Shown: positions 41,262-50,669 of the stretch, one piece after another
Numbering within the stretch: the stretch's first letter is position 1
Layout: each line of letters opens with the position of its first letter
NCBI GenBank assembly: GCA_036489775.1
Contig: DASXFC010000046.1
Span: 58,618-122,617, forward strand
From: Bog-473 sp036489775
GTDB taxonomy: Bacteria; Actinomycetota; Acidimicrobiia; Acidimicrobiales; RAAP-2
Direction of reading: 5' to 3'
DNA length: 64,000 nt
The notes under the pieces: generated by a model
Database searches by the model: none
Told to the model about the DNA's origin: nothing
The model's input: only the letters and a program-made list of their open reading frames with translations
Made by a program: the position numbers and the translations under genes

Positions 41262-41828
41262 TCAAACCTCGGCGATCCGGCGCAGGGTGTTGCGATCGGT
41301 GTGACTGAGGTGCTCGGGCAGCTTGCCGTGCTCGATGATGGAGGTCTCCTCGTAGAAGAACACACCGTCCTCGCTGACGTCGATGGACACCTCGTAGCGG
41401 ACCGTCCGGGCCTGAGCGGCCAGGAAGTTGTTGGCCAGAATCCCATAGGTCTCCGAGCCGACCTTCGAGTGCAGGGTGTAGGTGGTGGCATCGGCCGCCA
41501 CCTCGGCCCCCGCGATCAAGGCAGACCCGCGCGGGATGAGGAAGCAGCGCATGACTTGGCTGTCGGCCGCGTCCCAGAGCCAGTAGCCCAGCTCGGTATG
41601 GAAGGGGTTCTCTTCGGTGCCCCGCCAGGCCGCCATCTTGTAGTCGAGGCCGTAGAGGACCTGGATGCCGTTTTCCACCGGGCCGAAGGGTTTGAACTCG
41701 GTGTGCTCGCGGTAGGGGGTCAGTCCGATCTCACCCTTCTCGTTCGAGAAGGCGATGTCCTCGCCTTGGTCGCCCTCCCAGACGCCGGCCAGTCGGGCCA
41801 GCGGCCCCCATTCGGGTCCTGCGCTCAC
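41262..41828 (-). CDS. FABP-like/heme-binding beta-barrel protein (DUF1794-type)
   Basis: 188-aa lipocalin-like barrel. LARLAGVWEGDQG at the N-terminus is the GxWxGxG-type signature, and FHTELGYWLWDAADSQVMRC is the next family block, similar to bacterial FABP/nitrobindin-like proteins. The GTG at 41828 has GAGGAGT upstream; longer upstream reading was rejected. It precedes the acyl-CoA dehydrogenase gene by 43 bp on the same strand. Ligand (heme, fatty acyl or other) is uncertain. Confidence 0.78.
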   Translation of the reverse strand: MSAGPEWGPLARLAGVWEGDQGEDIAFSNEKGEIGLTPYREHTEFKPFGPVENGIQVLYGLDYKMAAWRGTEENPFHTELGYWLWDAADSQVMRCFLIPRGSALIAGAEVAADATTYTLHSKVGSETYGILANNFLAAQARTVRYEVSIDVSEDGVFFYEETSIIEHGKLPEHLSHTDRNTLRRIAEV

Positions 41829-41925
41829 CGTTACTCCTCTCTGAACCGGGCCGAATCCCGGTTCACGGACACCACACTTTAAGGGTTGGTTCCCTCGCTG
41901 CTCCCCGGTCGGCGAAGGTGCCAGA

Positions 41926-41931
41926 TAGCGT
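41926..41931 (+). promoter_or_regulatory. -10 element TAGCGT of the large membrane protein
   Basis: TAGCGT ends 8 nt before the GTG at 41940, with no ribosome site between. Confidence 0.5.
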
Positions 41932-41939
41932 GAGCGCCC

Positions 41940-44507
41940 GTGCATGCCGCCGAGCACCGGACCGCCGATGCGCGGCGTGAACAACTGCTGCGCTGGGTAC
42001 CAGGCCTGGTCACCGTGCTGGTCATCGGCGGAGTGATCGCAGTCACCCTCTGGCAACTCCACGTTCACTGGCTCTTCACCAACACGACAGTGACCGGTGG
42101 CGATACCGGCGCACACGTCTACAACGCCAAGTATCTGCAGACCCTGCTCAAGCACGGCCACCTGGCCGGTTGGGACCCGGGCTGGTACGACGGCTACTCC
42201 CTCTACACCTTCTACTTCGCGCTGCCGGACCTCTTCGCGGCCGTCGCCGGATGGATCATCCCCTTCAACATCGCCTTCAAGCTGGTCACCATCTTGGGTT
42301 CGTTGCTGCTGCCAATCTGCGCCTGGGCCTGTGGTCGGCTGTTCAGGCTCCGGGCCCCGATTCCGACGGTTCTGGCCGCTTTCACGCTCCCGTTTCTCTT
42401 CGATTACACCTTCACGATTTACGGGGGCAATCTCTTCTCGACCATGGCTGGCGAGTACGCCTTCTCGTTCAGCCTCTCAATGGCCATCCTGTTCTTGGGC
42501 CTCTTCGCCCGCGCCATTCGAGAGGGGCGAGGACGAGTGTGGGCCAGCATCGTCCTGGCGCTGTGCCTCCTCTCGCACATCGTGCCGGCCATGTATGCGT
42601 TGGCCGGCGCCGCCGTGCTCGCCGTCATCGAGCTCATGCCTGCCCGGTTCGGGTTGGGCGATGACCGGTCCTCGCTCCTCTGGCGTCTCGACCACAGAGC
42701 GCACGCGAAGAGGGCCGGTCCCGGCCAGGTGATCTGGCGTGCTGTGGTGACGGTCGGCGTCGGCATCTTGCTCTCCGGATGGTGGCTGGTCCCCTTCGGC
42801 CTACGTCAGGGCTACGCGACCAACATGGACTACCAGAACCTGCACAACTTCGTCGGCCTGTTCTTTCCCGGTGCGGACATGTGGGCGCTGGTGCTGGCCG
42901 GGCTGGCGGTGATCACATCGATCCTGATCAAGAGCAGGTTCGGTCTCACCATCGCCATCATCGGAACCGCCTCCGCACTCGGTCTGATCCTCGATCCGCA
43001 AGGCAGCCTTTACAACGTTCGCCTCCTTCCGTTGTGGATCGTGTCCTTCTACCTCTTGGCGGCCTGGATGGTGGGGACGATCTTTGTGGCGGTAGCCGCT
43101 TTGTGGCGGAGTCAGCGCACGAAGCTTTGGAAGGAGGCCACCGATCGCCCTGCGTGGGACGTCGGAACGGTGACGATTTCTTCGGAGGAGGGCGAACCGG
43201 CGCTGGAAGGGGCCACCATCGGGTCCGATCTGCGGCGGATGTTCACCCCGAGGTCGAAGCCTTCGGCCCGTTGGAGCCCTGGCGCCATCGGGGGTGCGGT
43301 GCTCGGGATGTTGGCCGCCCTGATCGTCGTCGTCCCGCCCTTTATCGCCCCCCTCGACAGCCTTCTCCCAGTCACCCTCGGACCCAACGAGCTCACCAAC
43401 TGGTCCAGCTACGACTACGAGGGATACCAGAACCAACCGGATTACGCCGAATACAAGGGCCTCATTTCGACCATGGAGCGGCTCGGCCACTCCGACGGCT
43501 GTGGTCGCGCCATGTGGGAGTACAGCAGCAACGAGGACCGCTTCGGGACGCCCGAAGCCCTGATGTTGCTGCCCTACTGGACCAACAACTGCATCGATTC
43601 GATGGAGGGGTTGTTGTTCGAGTCTTCGGCCACCACGCCCTACCACTTCATCAACCAAGCCGAGTTGTCAGCCGGACCCTCTGAGCCCGAAGTCGGCCTT
43701 CCCTACGGCCCGCTCGATGTCGTCCTGGGCGTGCAGCACCTCCAACTGCTCGGGGTGAAGTACTTCATCGCTGAGACCGCCACGGTCGAGGCGGAGGCCG
43801 ACGCCGATCCGTCGCTGAAGCTGGTGGCCACCAGTGGGCCCTGGCAGACCAATTACGGAGGCGCAAACCTCGACACCCTGTGGAAGATCTACGAGGTGAA
43901 GCAGGCGAACGTGGTGACACCCCTGGCCAACGATCCGGCCGTGGTCAATGGGATTCACCCGTCGTCCTCTCCGACTGCCCCGACCAGTTGGCTGACGCGC
44001 TCACTCTCCTGGTACATCCACCCGGCACGGTGGACCGTCGAACTGGCCCAGAGCGGACCGGCCTCGTGGCCACGAGTCTCGCTCGGCGACACCCGTCCCC
44101 CGGCGCAACATCAAGCCCACACGGTGGTGTCACATGTGTCGCAAGGGCTGTCATCAATCAGCTTCAACGTGTCCAAAGTCGGTGTACCGGTGTTGGTGAA
44201 GATCTCGTACTTCCCAAATTGGCATGCCACCGGCGCCACCGGCCCCTATCGGGTCACTCCCAATCTGATGGTGGTCGTGCCCACCTCACACCAGGTGTCG
44301 CTGGTCTATGGCAGTTCGCCCGCCAACAAGCTGGGGGATATCTGTTCGCTACTGGGTCTGCTGGCCCTGGTGGGCATGGCAGCCATCTGGTGGCGCCGTC
44401 GTCGGGCACCCAGCCGTGACGGCACGGTCACTCCAGCGGGAACGGCCTACCCTCGGCCAGAAGGACCGGCGTATCCGCTCCCCGCGCCGGCACCGGCCAG
44501 CGGCTGA
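41940..44507 (+). CDS. Large polytopic membrane protein, PTPS-related/GT-C glycosyltransferase-like
   Basis: 855 aa. The first luminal loop has GGDTGAHVYNAKYLQTLLKH followed by GWDPGWYDGYSLYTFYFALP, the acidic motif and layout of GT-C-fold enzymes and of the 6-pyruvoyl-tetrahydropterin-synthase-related membrane family. About 11-13 membrane segments occupy residues 20-480, interrupted by a hydrophilic loop at about 385-440. A long extracytoplasmic domain follows (480-800), and one membrane segment near the C-terminus (GDICSLLGLLALVGMAAIWW) precedes a Pro/Ala tail. A role in lipid-linked sugar transfer at the envelope is plausible but not shown. Confidence 0.75.
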   Translation: MHAAEHRTADARREQLLRWVPGLVTVLVIGGVIAVTLWQLHVHWLFTNTTVTGGDTGAHVYNAKYLQTLLKHGHLAGWDPGWYDGYSLYTFYFALPDLFAAVAGWIIPFNIAFKLVTILGSLLLPICAWACGRLFRLRAPIPTVLAAFTLPFLFDYTFTIYGGNLFSTMAGEYAFSFSLSMAILFLGLFARAIREGRGRVWASIVLALCLLSHIVPAMYALAGAAVLAVIELMPARFGLGDDRSSLLWRLDHRAHAKRAGPGQVIWRAVVTVGVGILLSGWWLVPFGLRQGYATNMDYQNLHNFVGLFFPGADMWALVLAGLAVITSILIKSRFGLTIAIIGTASALGLILDPQGSLYNVRLLPLWIVSFYLLAAWMVGTIFVAVAALWRSQRTKLWKEATDRPAWDVGTVTISSEEGEPALEGATIGSDLRRMFTPRSKPSARWSPGAIGGAVLGMLAALIVVVPPFIAPLDSLLPVTLGPNELTNWSSYDYEGYQNQPDYAEYKGLISTMERLGHSDGCGRAMWEYSSNEDRFGTPEALMLLPYWTNNCIDSMEGLLFESSATTPYHFINQAELSAGPSEPEVGLPYGPLDVVLGVQHLQLLGVKYFIAETATVEAEADADPSLKLVATSGPWQTNYGGANLDTLWKIYEVKQANVVTPLANDPAVVNGIHPSSSPTAPTSWLTRSLSWYIHPARWTVELAQSGPASWPRVSLGDTRPPAQHQAHTVVSHVSQGLSSISFNVSKVGVPVLVKISYFPNWHATGATGPYRVTPNLMVVVPTSHQVSLVYGSSPANKLGDICSLLGLLALVGMAAIWWRRRRAPSRDGTVTPAGTAYPRPEGPAYPLPAPAPASG

Positions 44508-44516
44508 TCGTTCGGC

Positions 44517-44532
44517 CGGCAGCCGCCTGCCG
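44517..44532. terminator. Small hairpin between convergent membrane-protein and pstA genes
   Basis: CGGCAG-CCGC-CTGCCG, a 6-bp stem in the 69-bp convergent gap. Weak on its own. Confidence 0.35.
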
Positions 44533-44576
44533 TGGTCGGCGCAACGGAGCCGGGCAGTTAGGTCGGTGTCGACCCG

Positions 44577-45536
44577 TTATGGGCGTGGCAACTTGGTCAG
44601 ATCGGCGGCCGGTGTGCGCCGCCAAGGCATGCGGCGAGCACCGTCGCGCGTCCGGGCGCTCTCGGAGTAGCGCTGTGTGCGCTGCACCAGCGTCCGACTG
44701 GCCACCAGTAACAGGAGAACCAGGACCAGCAATATCAGGTCGGCGTCGTAGGAGAGGTAGTGCGCCTGCACGCTCGGCTGGTCGTAGAACTTGAAGACCA
44801 CGTAGGTCAGATAGGGGAACTGGCTATTCAGGGCCGAGGCCGGCAACTTGTTGGCGAACCCGGCCGTGTAGATCAACGGTGCTGTCTCCCCGACCGCGAT
44901 GGCCAGGGCCAACAGGAGGCCGGTGACGATACCCGGGAGGGCACTCTTGAGCACCACCTTGCGCAGCGTGTAGCCCGACGTCATGCCGAGCGCATCGGCC
45001 CCCTCCCGGTAACCGGTCGGCACCTGGCGTAGCGAGTTCTCTGTCGTCTTGGCGATGTAGGGAACCACCATGATCGACAAGATGATGAGCGCGGGGATCA
45101 GCGAGAAGCCCCAGTGCAGTCCGACCACCAGCGCCACGTAGCCGACGTAACCCAGCACGATCGAGGGGAATCCCGACAGGACGTCCGAGGCCGTGCGCAG
45201 GAAGCCGCCGCTCGGCTTCCCGTTCTTGCGCGGCCGGGCCAGCTCAGCCAGATGGACGCCGGCCAGAACGCCCACCGTGCCGGCGATGATCAGGACACCG
45301 ATCATCAGGACCAGCGTGCCGAGAATCTGGTTTCGGAGCCCGCCACTGGACTCGTTCGGGCTCAACGCGTCGCTGAGGACGGACCACTGCCAGTGGGGGA
45401 TGGCGTGGGAAACGACGCTGATGATGATCCACGCCGCCGGGGCCAGGACGAAGAGGAGGGCCAGGTAGGTGAAGGTACGGAACCCGAGGGTCATGACCTG
45501 ACGCGACCGGCCAGAAGGCAAGGTGAAGGGCGACAT
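44577..45536 (-). CDS. pstA: Phosphate ABC transporter permease PstA
   Basis: 319-aa inner-membrane subunit with six membrane segments. The conserved cytoplasmic EAA loop is visible as NSLRQVPTGYREGADALGMT ahead of LRKVVLKSALPGIVTG. It starts 3 bp after pstC. It closes a minus-strand cluster in the order pstB, pstS, pstC, pstA. No phoU adjoins within the window. Confidence 0.93.
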   Translation of the reverse strand: MSPFTLPSGRSRQVMTLGFRTFTYLALLFVLAPAAWIIISVVSHAIPHWQWSVLSDALSPNESSGGLRNQILGTLVLMIGVLIIAGTVGVLAGVHLAELARPRKNGKPSGGFLRTASDVLSGFPSIVLGYVGYVALVVGLHWGFSLIPALIILSIMVVPYIAKTTENSLRQVPTGYREGADALGMTSGYTLRKVVLKSALPGIVTGLLLALAIAVGETAPLIYTAGFANKLPASALNSQFPYLTYVVFKFYDQPSVQAHYLSYDADLILLVLVLLLLVASRTLVQRTQRYSESARTRDGARRMPWRRTPAADLTKLPRP

Positions 45537-45539
45537 TGC

Positions 45540-46628
45540 TCAGGCCCGTCCCGTCGGGGCGCCCAGGCGGCTGGAACGGTTGATCACCACGCGGGCCAGC
45601 AGATTGACGACCACCACGATGACGGCCAGGACCAGGGCCAGTTCGGCGAGCGTGGCTACCGCAAAGCCGGTCCCGTCGGTCTGCGCTCCGTCGAGCTGTT
45701 GGAGGATGGTGGCGGCGATGGTGGTGAAGTTCGAGAAGACGGTGTGCGGTACATGTAGGGCAGCCCCGCCGATGAGGGCGACGGCGACGGTCTCTCCCAT
45801 GGCCCGCCCCAGGCCGAGGACGACGGCCCCGATGATGCCCGAGCGCACCCAGGGCACGGTGACCTTCTGGGCCACTTCGAAGTCCGTCATGCCGAGCGCC
45901 GAGGCCCCCTCCTTGGGGAGAGGCGGCACCTGGGTAAAGAGATCCCGGGTGGTGGAGGTGATGATGGGGACGATCATGAGGGCGAGCACGATGCTGGCCG
46001 TGGCCAGTCCCTCGCCGTAGCCGACCGGGCTCCGGAAGTAGCTCAGGATCGGCACGTCCGGCATGTTGTTCCCGATGATGGGATAGATGTGCTGGGCGAA
46101 GAACGGGCCAAGGGTGAGGACACCCCACAGGCCGATGACCACACTCGGGATGCCGGCTAGCAGTTCAATGGTGAAACCGAGGGGTTGCGCGATCCAGCTG
46201 GGCAGACGTTCGGTCAGGGCGAAGGCGGCGCCGATGGAGATCGGCACGGCGATGATTAGCGCGAACAGCGACGACAGCAGGGTGCCGGCGATGATGGGCC
46301 AGGCTTGGAAGGTCTCGCCCTGCAGGTGGGCCACGCCGTCGGTGTGCACCACCGACGCGTAGCCGCTGCCGTAGGTCCATGTGGACCCAGTGAGAAAGCT
46401 TCCGCCGTTCAGTCTGACAGCTGGCCACGCTTTGATGGCGAGCACGGTCACTGCGAAGGCCAACGCGGCGAATGGCAATACGACGGCGATCCGCGCACTC
46501 CAGCGCCAGCTGGACTCTTCGTTGGCCCGGATCGTGTCCCCTACCCGCCGGAGCACAGACTCCCGCTTCGGTGGCGACCCGGGCGTCGCCAGGGGAAGAT
46601 CCCCTGGCGACGCACCGATAGTCGTCAT
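45540..46628 (-). CDS. pstC: Phosphate ABC transporter permease PstC
   Basis: 362-aa permease with six main membrane segments. The N-terminal hydrophobic segment (ARIAVVLPFAALAFAVTVLA) precedes a long periplasmic loop. The cytoplasmic EAA loop reads FTQVPPLPKEGASALGMTDF before EVAQKVTVPWVRSG. The start lies 2 bp after the pstS stop and the stop 3 bp before pstA, so translation is probably coupled. Confidence 0.93.
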   Translation of the reverse strand: MTTIGASPGDLPLATPGSPPKRESVLRRVGDTIRANEESSWRWSARIAVVLPFAALAFAVTVLAIKAWPAVRLNGGSFLTGSTWTYGSGYASVVHTDGVAHLQGETFQAWPIIAGTLLSSLFALIIAVPISIGAAFALTERLPSWIAQPLGFTIELLAGIPSVVIGLWGVLTLGPFFAQHIYPIIGNNMPDVPILSYFRSPVGYGEGLATASIVLALMIVPIITSTTRDLFTQVPPLPKEGASALGMTDFEVAQKVTVPWVRSGIIGAVVLGLGRAMGETVAVALIGGAALHVPHTVFSNFTTIAATILQQLDGAQTDGTGFAVATLAELALVLAVIVVVVNLLARVVINRSSRLGAPTGRA

Positions 46629-46630
46629 GG

Positions 46631-47755
46631 TTACGAGATGCCCTCGATCTGCTTGAGGGACTTGGCCTCAATGCTGGCCGGCAGGGCCTGGAAGTTCACC
46701 TGCGATAGGTATGAGGTGGCGTTCCCGTCCTTGGGGTTGATAGCCCACTCGAGGACCGATCGGATGCCCTTGGCCGTGGCGCTACTCGACTGCTGGGCGT
46801 TCACGATGGCGTACTCGTAGTTGACGATCGGGTAGCCGGTCGTGGCCGGGCCGTAGATCAGCGAGATCGAACCGCTGGACGGGGTCTTCTTGGCGAACGA
46901 GGCAGCCTCGCTGGCGATGGCCGCCGGCGTCGGCAGCTCGTACTTGCCCTTCTTGTTCTGCAGCTGGGCGTAGCCGAGACCGGCCTGCAGGGCCTGGGTC
47001 AGGTAGCTGACCCCGACGTAAGCCACGCAGCCCGGGGTGGCCTTGCAACCGGCCACCATGCCCGAGTTTCCATCCTCACCTTGGTTGCCCGGCGCGTTGG
47101 GCCAGGCCACCGTCGTGTTGTAGCTGATGCTCTTGCCCCAACCCGAAGCGTCCGTGTCGGACAAGAAGGTGGTGAACAGGAAGGTGTCCCCACTCGAGTC
47201 GGATCGGTGCAACGTCACGATCGGCGTGCTGGGCAGGGTGATGCCCGGGTTCAAGTTGGCAATGGCAGGGTCGTTCCACGTGGTGATCTTGCCCTGGTAG
47301 ATACTCGAGAGCACCTTGCCAGTGAGCTTCAGGTGCGCGGTGATCCCTGGCAGGTTGTAGGTGATCATCTGCGCCGAGATGGCGAGCGGGATGTTCTTGA
47401 GCGTCGGGGCCGTCTCGATGTTGCTCGGCGCCAGGTATGCGTCAGAAGCGCCGATATCGGCCGTTCCGTTCGACGCGTCGGTGATTCCGGTACCGGAACC
47501 GGTCCCGGCGGTCTGGATGGTGACGCTGGGATAGGTCGTGCCGTAACCGCTGGCCCAAAGGTTGAACAGCGGATAGAGCAGGGTGCTCCCCGTCTCGGTG
47601 ACGGTGCCCGCCGGGGGCTTTTCCACCCCGCTTTTCGGCAGCTTCACCTTGGCCGAGGCGGCCGAGGCCAGCACGACCGAACTCAACGCCATCCCGGCGA
47701 TGGTGCCCACGATGAGGGCTTTCCTCACTCGCGTTGCTCCCAGCAACTTGCTCAC
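46631..47755 (-). CDS. pstS: Phosphate-binding protein PstS
   Basis: 374-aa periplasmic or surface phosphate receptor. Signal peptide: basic start, hydrophobic core ALIVGTIAGMALSSVVLA, likely cleavage after ASAASA. There is no lipobox, unlike mycobacterial PstS lipoproteins. Phosphate-binding signatures TETGSTLLYPLFNLWASGY, AGTGSGTGI, and HRSDSSGDTFLFTTFLS are present. The start is GTG with AAGGAG upstream. It lies 80 bp after pstB in the same direction, and that gap could hold its own promoter. Confidence 0.94.
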   Translation of the reverse strand: MSKLLGATRVRKALIVGTIAGMALSSVVLASAASAKVKLPKSGVEKPPAGTVTETGSTLLYPLFNLWASGYGTTYPSVTIQTAGTGSGTGITDASNGTADIGASDAYLAPSNIETAPTLKNIPLAISAQMITYNLPGITAHLKLTGKVLSSIYQGKITTWNDPAIANLNPGITLPSTPIVTLHRSDSSGDTFLFTTFLSDTDASGWGKSISYNTTVAWPNAPGNQGEDGNSGMVAGCKATPGCVAYVGVSYLTQALQAGLGYAQLQNKKGKYELPTPAAIASEAASFAKKTPSSGSISLIYGPATTGYPIVNYEYAIVNAQQSSSATAKGIRSVLEWAINPKDGNATSYLSQVNFQALPASIEAKSLKQIEGIS

Positions 47756-47835
47756 AGGTTTCTCTCCTTGTTGTTTGTCTAACGGGGTGATTCGAAATAC
47801 GGCCTACGGTGCGGCGTGCCGGCCGGGCGGCTCTC

Positions 47836-48693
47836 TCAGCCCATGCGACCGGAGATGTACCTCTGGGTGTCCGCGTGCTTGGGCGCGTTGAACATTTCTT
47901 CGGTAGGCCCGTGCTCGACCAGCGCACCCTGGAAGAAGAACATGGTGTTGTGCGACACCCGCATGGCTTGACCGAGGTTGTGGGTCACCACGATCAGGGT
48001 CAGGGCGGGCGCCAGGGTCTTGAGGAGGGCCTCGATGGACTCGGTCGAGATCGGGTCGAGTGCCGACGTCGGCTCGTCGAGCAAGAGCACCTCGGGCCCG
48101 ACGGCCAGAGCGCGGGCCAGGCACAGCAGCTGCTGCTGGCCACCCGAGAGCCGGAAGGGAGACTCGTTGAGCCGGTCCTTCACCGCGTCCCACAGCCCCA
48201 CCTCGGTGAGGCGGCGCTCGGCGACCACGTCGAGCTGCTTGCCTTTGGCGATGCGGTGCGCCTTGACACCGGCGACCACATTGTCCCGGATCGACATCGG
48301 GAACGGGTTGGGCCGCTGGAAGAGCATGCCGATGCGGCGGCGCAACATCAGTAGTTCGACGCCTGGTCCCCAAAGGCTGACGTCGTCGAACGTGACGTCA
48401 CCGCTTCGCTGGAACCCTGGCACGCGATCGTTCATGCGGTTGAGTGTGCGAAGGAAGGTCGACTTGCCGGATCCGGTGGGTCCGATCAGTGCGGTGATGG
48501 AGCCTCGCGGCATCGAGACGGTGACGTCGGCCAGGACATTGCGGCCGGAGAAGCCGAGATTCAGGCTCTGCGAGTGCATCACGTGCGGGGATCGCTTGGC
48601 GTCGGGGTCCAACTGCTCAAGCACTTTGTCAACCTCACTCGCCGCTGCGGTCTCTTCGGCGGTGTTACGGATCCATGTCGATTCGTCAGCCAT
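47836..48693 (-). CDS. pstB: Phosphate ABC transporter ATP-binding protein PstB
   Basis: 285-aa ATPase driving PstSCA. Walker A GPTGSGKSTFLRTLNRMND (the RTLNRMND tail is PstB-specific), QRPNPFPMSI Q-loop, signature LSGGQQQLLCLARAL, Walker B VLLLDEPTSALDP and switch His in VVTHNLGQAMR. An N-terminal extension of about 37 residues precedes the usual start. It is placed upstream of pstS rather than last, an uncommon gene order. A GTTCACC on the minus strand upstream is only a weak Pho-box candidate. Confidence 0.95.
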   Translation of the reverse strand: MADESTWIRNTAEETAAASEVDKVLEQLDPDAKRSPHVMHSQSLNLGFSGRNVLADVTVSMPRGSITALIGPTGSGKSTFLRTLNRMNDRVPGFQRSGDVTFDDVSLWGPGVELLMLRRRIGMLFQRPNPFPMSIRDNVVAGVKAHRIAKGKQLDVVAERRLTEVGLWDAVKDRLNESPFRLSGGQQQLLCLARALAVGPEVLLLDEPTSALDPISTESIEALLKTLAPALTLIVVTHNLGQAMRVSHNTMFFFQGALVEHGPTEEMFNAPKHADTQRYISGRMG

Positions 48694-48804
48694 CTGCGGT
48701 GGAACGTACCGAGGTCAGGTGAACAAGCTGAAACAACTGGGGGTCCCAGGGGTAAACACTTGGGAATTTCGCGACCGGTCGTTGCAGCCTGTGAATGGCC
48801 TGCG

Positions 48805-49620
48805 CTATGGCAGGAAACCCCGGTGCGCCTGGGCGATCGCCGGCACGATCCGGGGAGCCGAGGCCAGGAGGCCGATCGCGCTCAAGGCAGCCGGGACGGC
48901 CAGGCCGACCGCCACCGGTTTGCTGAAGAACACGGCAATCCCGGTGCCGAGAGCGGTCGACCACCAGGCATTCAGCAGCAACCACCAGCGCAGAACCAGC
49001 GCCCGGTGAGGGTCACCGGCCGGCAGGCAGTCGCGGATGGCCTGGTACGGCATCCAGAGGTTGACGACCGGCACGAACCACGATCCGACACCCCAGGCCG
49101 GCGAATGGGTGGCCGGCAGATTGAGCGCGCGGGCGGCATTGGCGGCGCGGTGTTGCCAGATGAGGGCCGAGATCACTGCAGCCAGAGTCATGAGCAACAG
49201 CAGGCTCAAGAGCCAACCGAAGTTGATGGTTTCGGTGATGGCGGGTGCTGTGATGTTGTGCATTTGGTCGTCCCACACCACGCGCAGCTGATGTCCCAGG
49301 ACCGGGAAGCGAGATGCATTGCCCAGCACGACGCCCAAGGCGACGAGGGATGCCACGGCGGGCGTGGCGAAGGCCCGCCGGGCCATCGCAGTCGTGGAGA
49401 GCTCATGGCTGACGTAAGCCGTGGTCACTGAGGTGGCCAATCGGGCCGAGGCATCGACCCAGGGGGCGTCGGCCAGAGACGGGACGGGCGGGGGCGGAGG
49501 TTGGGTCGGGTGCACCACGGCGTCGGACCAGGCGTAGCCGTCCCACCAGCGTTGTCCCGGCCCTCCGGCTGGATCGGGATACCAGCCCGGCGGTGGTCCC
49601 GGGTAATTCTGGGTGGTCAC
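48805..49620 (-). CDS. DUF4328 membrane protein with N-terminal DUF2510
   Basis: 271 aa. DUF2510 motif PPGWYPDPAGGPGQRWWDGY at residues 10-29, Pro-rich linker, then a DUF4328 membrane region of about six segments containing WQHRAANAARALNLPATHSP and WFVPVVNLWMPYQAIRDC. Family function unknown. It lies 111 bp upstream of pstB in the same direction. Confidence 0.85.
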   Translation of the reverse strand: MTTQNYPGPPPGWYPDPAGGPGQRWWDGYAWSDAVVHPTQPPPPPVPSLADAPWVDASARLATSVTTAYVSHELSTTAMARRAFATPAVASLVALGVVLGNASRFPVLGHQLRVVWDDQMHNITAPAITETINFGWLLSLLLLMTLAAVISALIWQHRAANAARALNLPATHSPAWGVGSWFVPVVNLWMPYQAIRDCLPAGDPHRALVLRWWLLLNAWWSTALGTGIAVFFSKPVAVGLAVPAALSAIGLLASAPRIVPAIAQAHRGFLP

Positions 49621-49712
49621 CTGATTTCGTCGCTCATACCGCCATCCTTACAAAGGAATGGGGGCTGCCTGCCCAGTTCTGTGGGCGAGGGGGCCGAATG
49701 AGATGGGCCGAA

Positions 49713-50573
49713 TTACAGCAGCACCTGGGCCAGCGTGGTCAGTGCGCCCAGATGGTCGTCCATGCTGGCGCAGCCGGCATGCATGGTGTTGACCGAGAGA
49801 TGGCTGGCTCCAGCCTGGCGCCAGCGTTCGGCGTGGAGCGACATCTTCTCGGGATCGCGGGTGGACCACTCGACCCGACCTTCGAAGCGGATGTCCGACA
49901 GCGCGCGCCCGGCTTGGCTCGCCCCTTCGGCGATGTGCTCGAGCGCTTCTTCGAGGCCGCCGCCGGGGCGGGCCATGGGGAACCAGCCATCGGCCAACCG
50001 GCCGACGCGGCGGAGAGCAGCTGGGGCGGATCCACCCAACCAGATCGGGATGGGCCGCTGCACCGGCGGCGGGGCCAGGCCGGCTGCCTTGATCCGGGTG
50101 TAGCGCCCGTCGAAGGTGACCGACTCCTTGGTCCACAGCAGGCGCAGCAAGGTGATCTGCTCTTCCAAAATGGCGCCGCGCTGGTGGAAAGGTTGGCCCA
50201 GCACGTCGTACTCCACCTTGTTCCAGCCGATGCCGAGTCCCAACCGGAAGCGCCCCTCAGAGAGGATGTCGACCTCGGCCGCCTGCTTGGCCAGCAGGGC
50301 GGTCTGCCGCTGCGGGCCGATCAGGATCGAGGTGGCGAAGGCCAGATCGGTGCAGCCGGCCAGGTAGCTGAACATGGTCAGGGGTTCGTGGAAGGTGTCC
50401 TCGATGGTGTACGGACCGCCCAGATCCCCGTGCACGGCCGGATCGGCCCCCAACACGTGGTCGTAGGCCGCCAGGTGGGCGAAGCCGAGTTCCGAGACGG
50501 CTTGGCCGTAGGCCCGGATCACGGCGGCATCGCCGCTGAACTCGGTCTGGGGGAAGATGACGCCGATCTCCAT
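49713..50573 (-). CDS. LLM-class F420-dependent oxidoreductase
   Basis: 286-aa luciferase-like protein beginning MEIGVIFPQTEFSGDAA. Typical blocks: HLAAYDHVLGADPAVHGDLG, GLGIGWNKVEYDVLGQPF and PIPIWLGGSAPAALRRVGRL. ATG 50573 is preferred over the long upstream frame, which is antisense to the next LLM gene. CAGACT ends 7 nt before the ATG, matching the exonuclease gene at 25820. It is divergent from a second LLM gene with 96 bp between. Confidence 0.87.
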   Translation of the reverse strand: MEIGVIFPQTEFSGDAAVIRAYGQAVSELGFAHLAAYDHVLGADPAVHGDLGGPYTIEDTFHEPLTMFSYLAGCTDLAFATSILIGPQRQTALLAKQAAEVDILSEGRFRLGLGIGWNKVEYDVLGQPFHQRGAILEEQITLLRLLWTKESVTFDGRYTRIKAAGLAPPPVQRPIPIWLGGSAPAALRRVGRLADGWFPMARPGGGLEEALEHIAEGASQAGRALSDIRFEGRVEWSTRDPEKMSLHAERWRQAGASHLSVNTMHAGCASMDDHLGALTTLAQVLL

Positions 50574-50656
50574 GGGCCGCAGTCTGCCCGGGGGAGCGCC
50601 CGGCCGCCACGGCACCCCGATGCGGGGCCGAGGACCGATGCAACGAGCGACCCGGT

Positions 50657-50662
50657 TAGCGT
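50657..50662 (+). promoter_or_regulatory. -10 element TAGCGT of the LLM gene at 50670
   Basis: TAGCGT ends 7 nt before the GTG at 50670; no ribosome site is visible between them. Confidence 0.5.
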
Positions 50663-50669
50663 CTTGTCC

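Noticed and set aside
48694..48804. Pho box upstream of pstB
   Set aside because: One GTTCACC and a degenerate TTCA lie 9 bp apart, not the 11-bp period of known actinobacterial PHO boxes; too weak to call.
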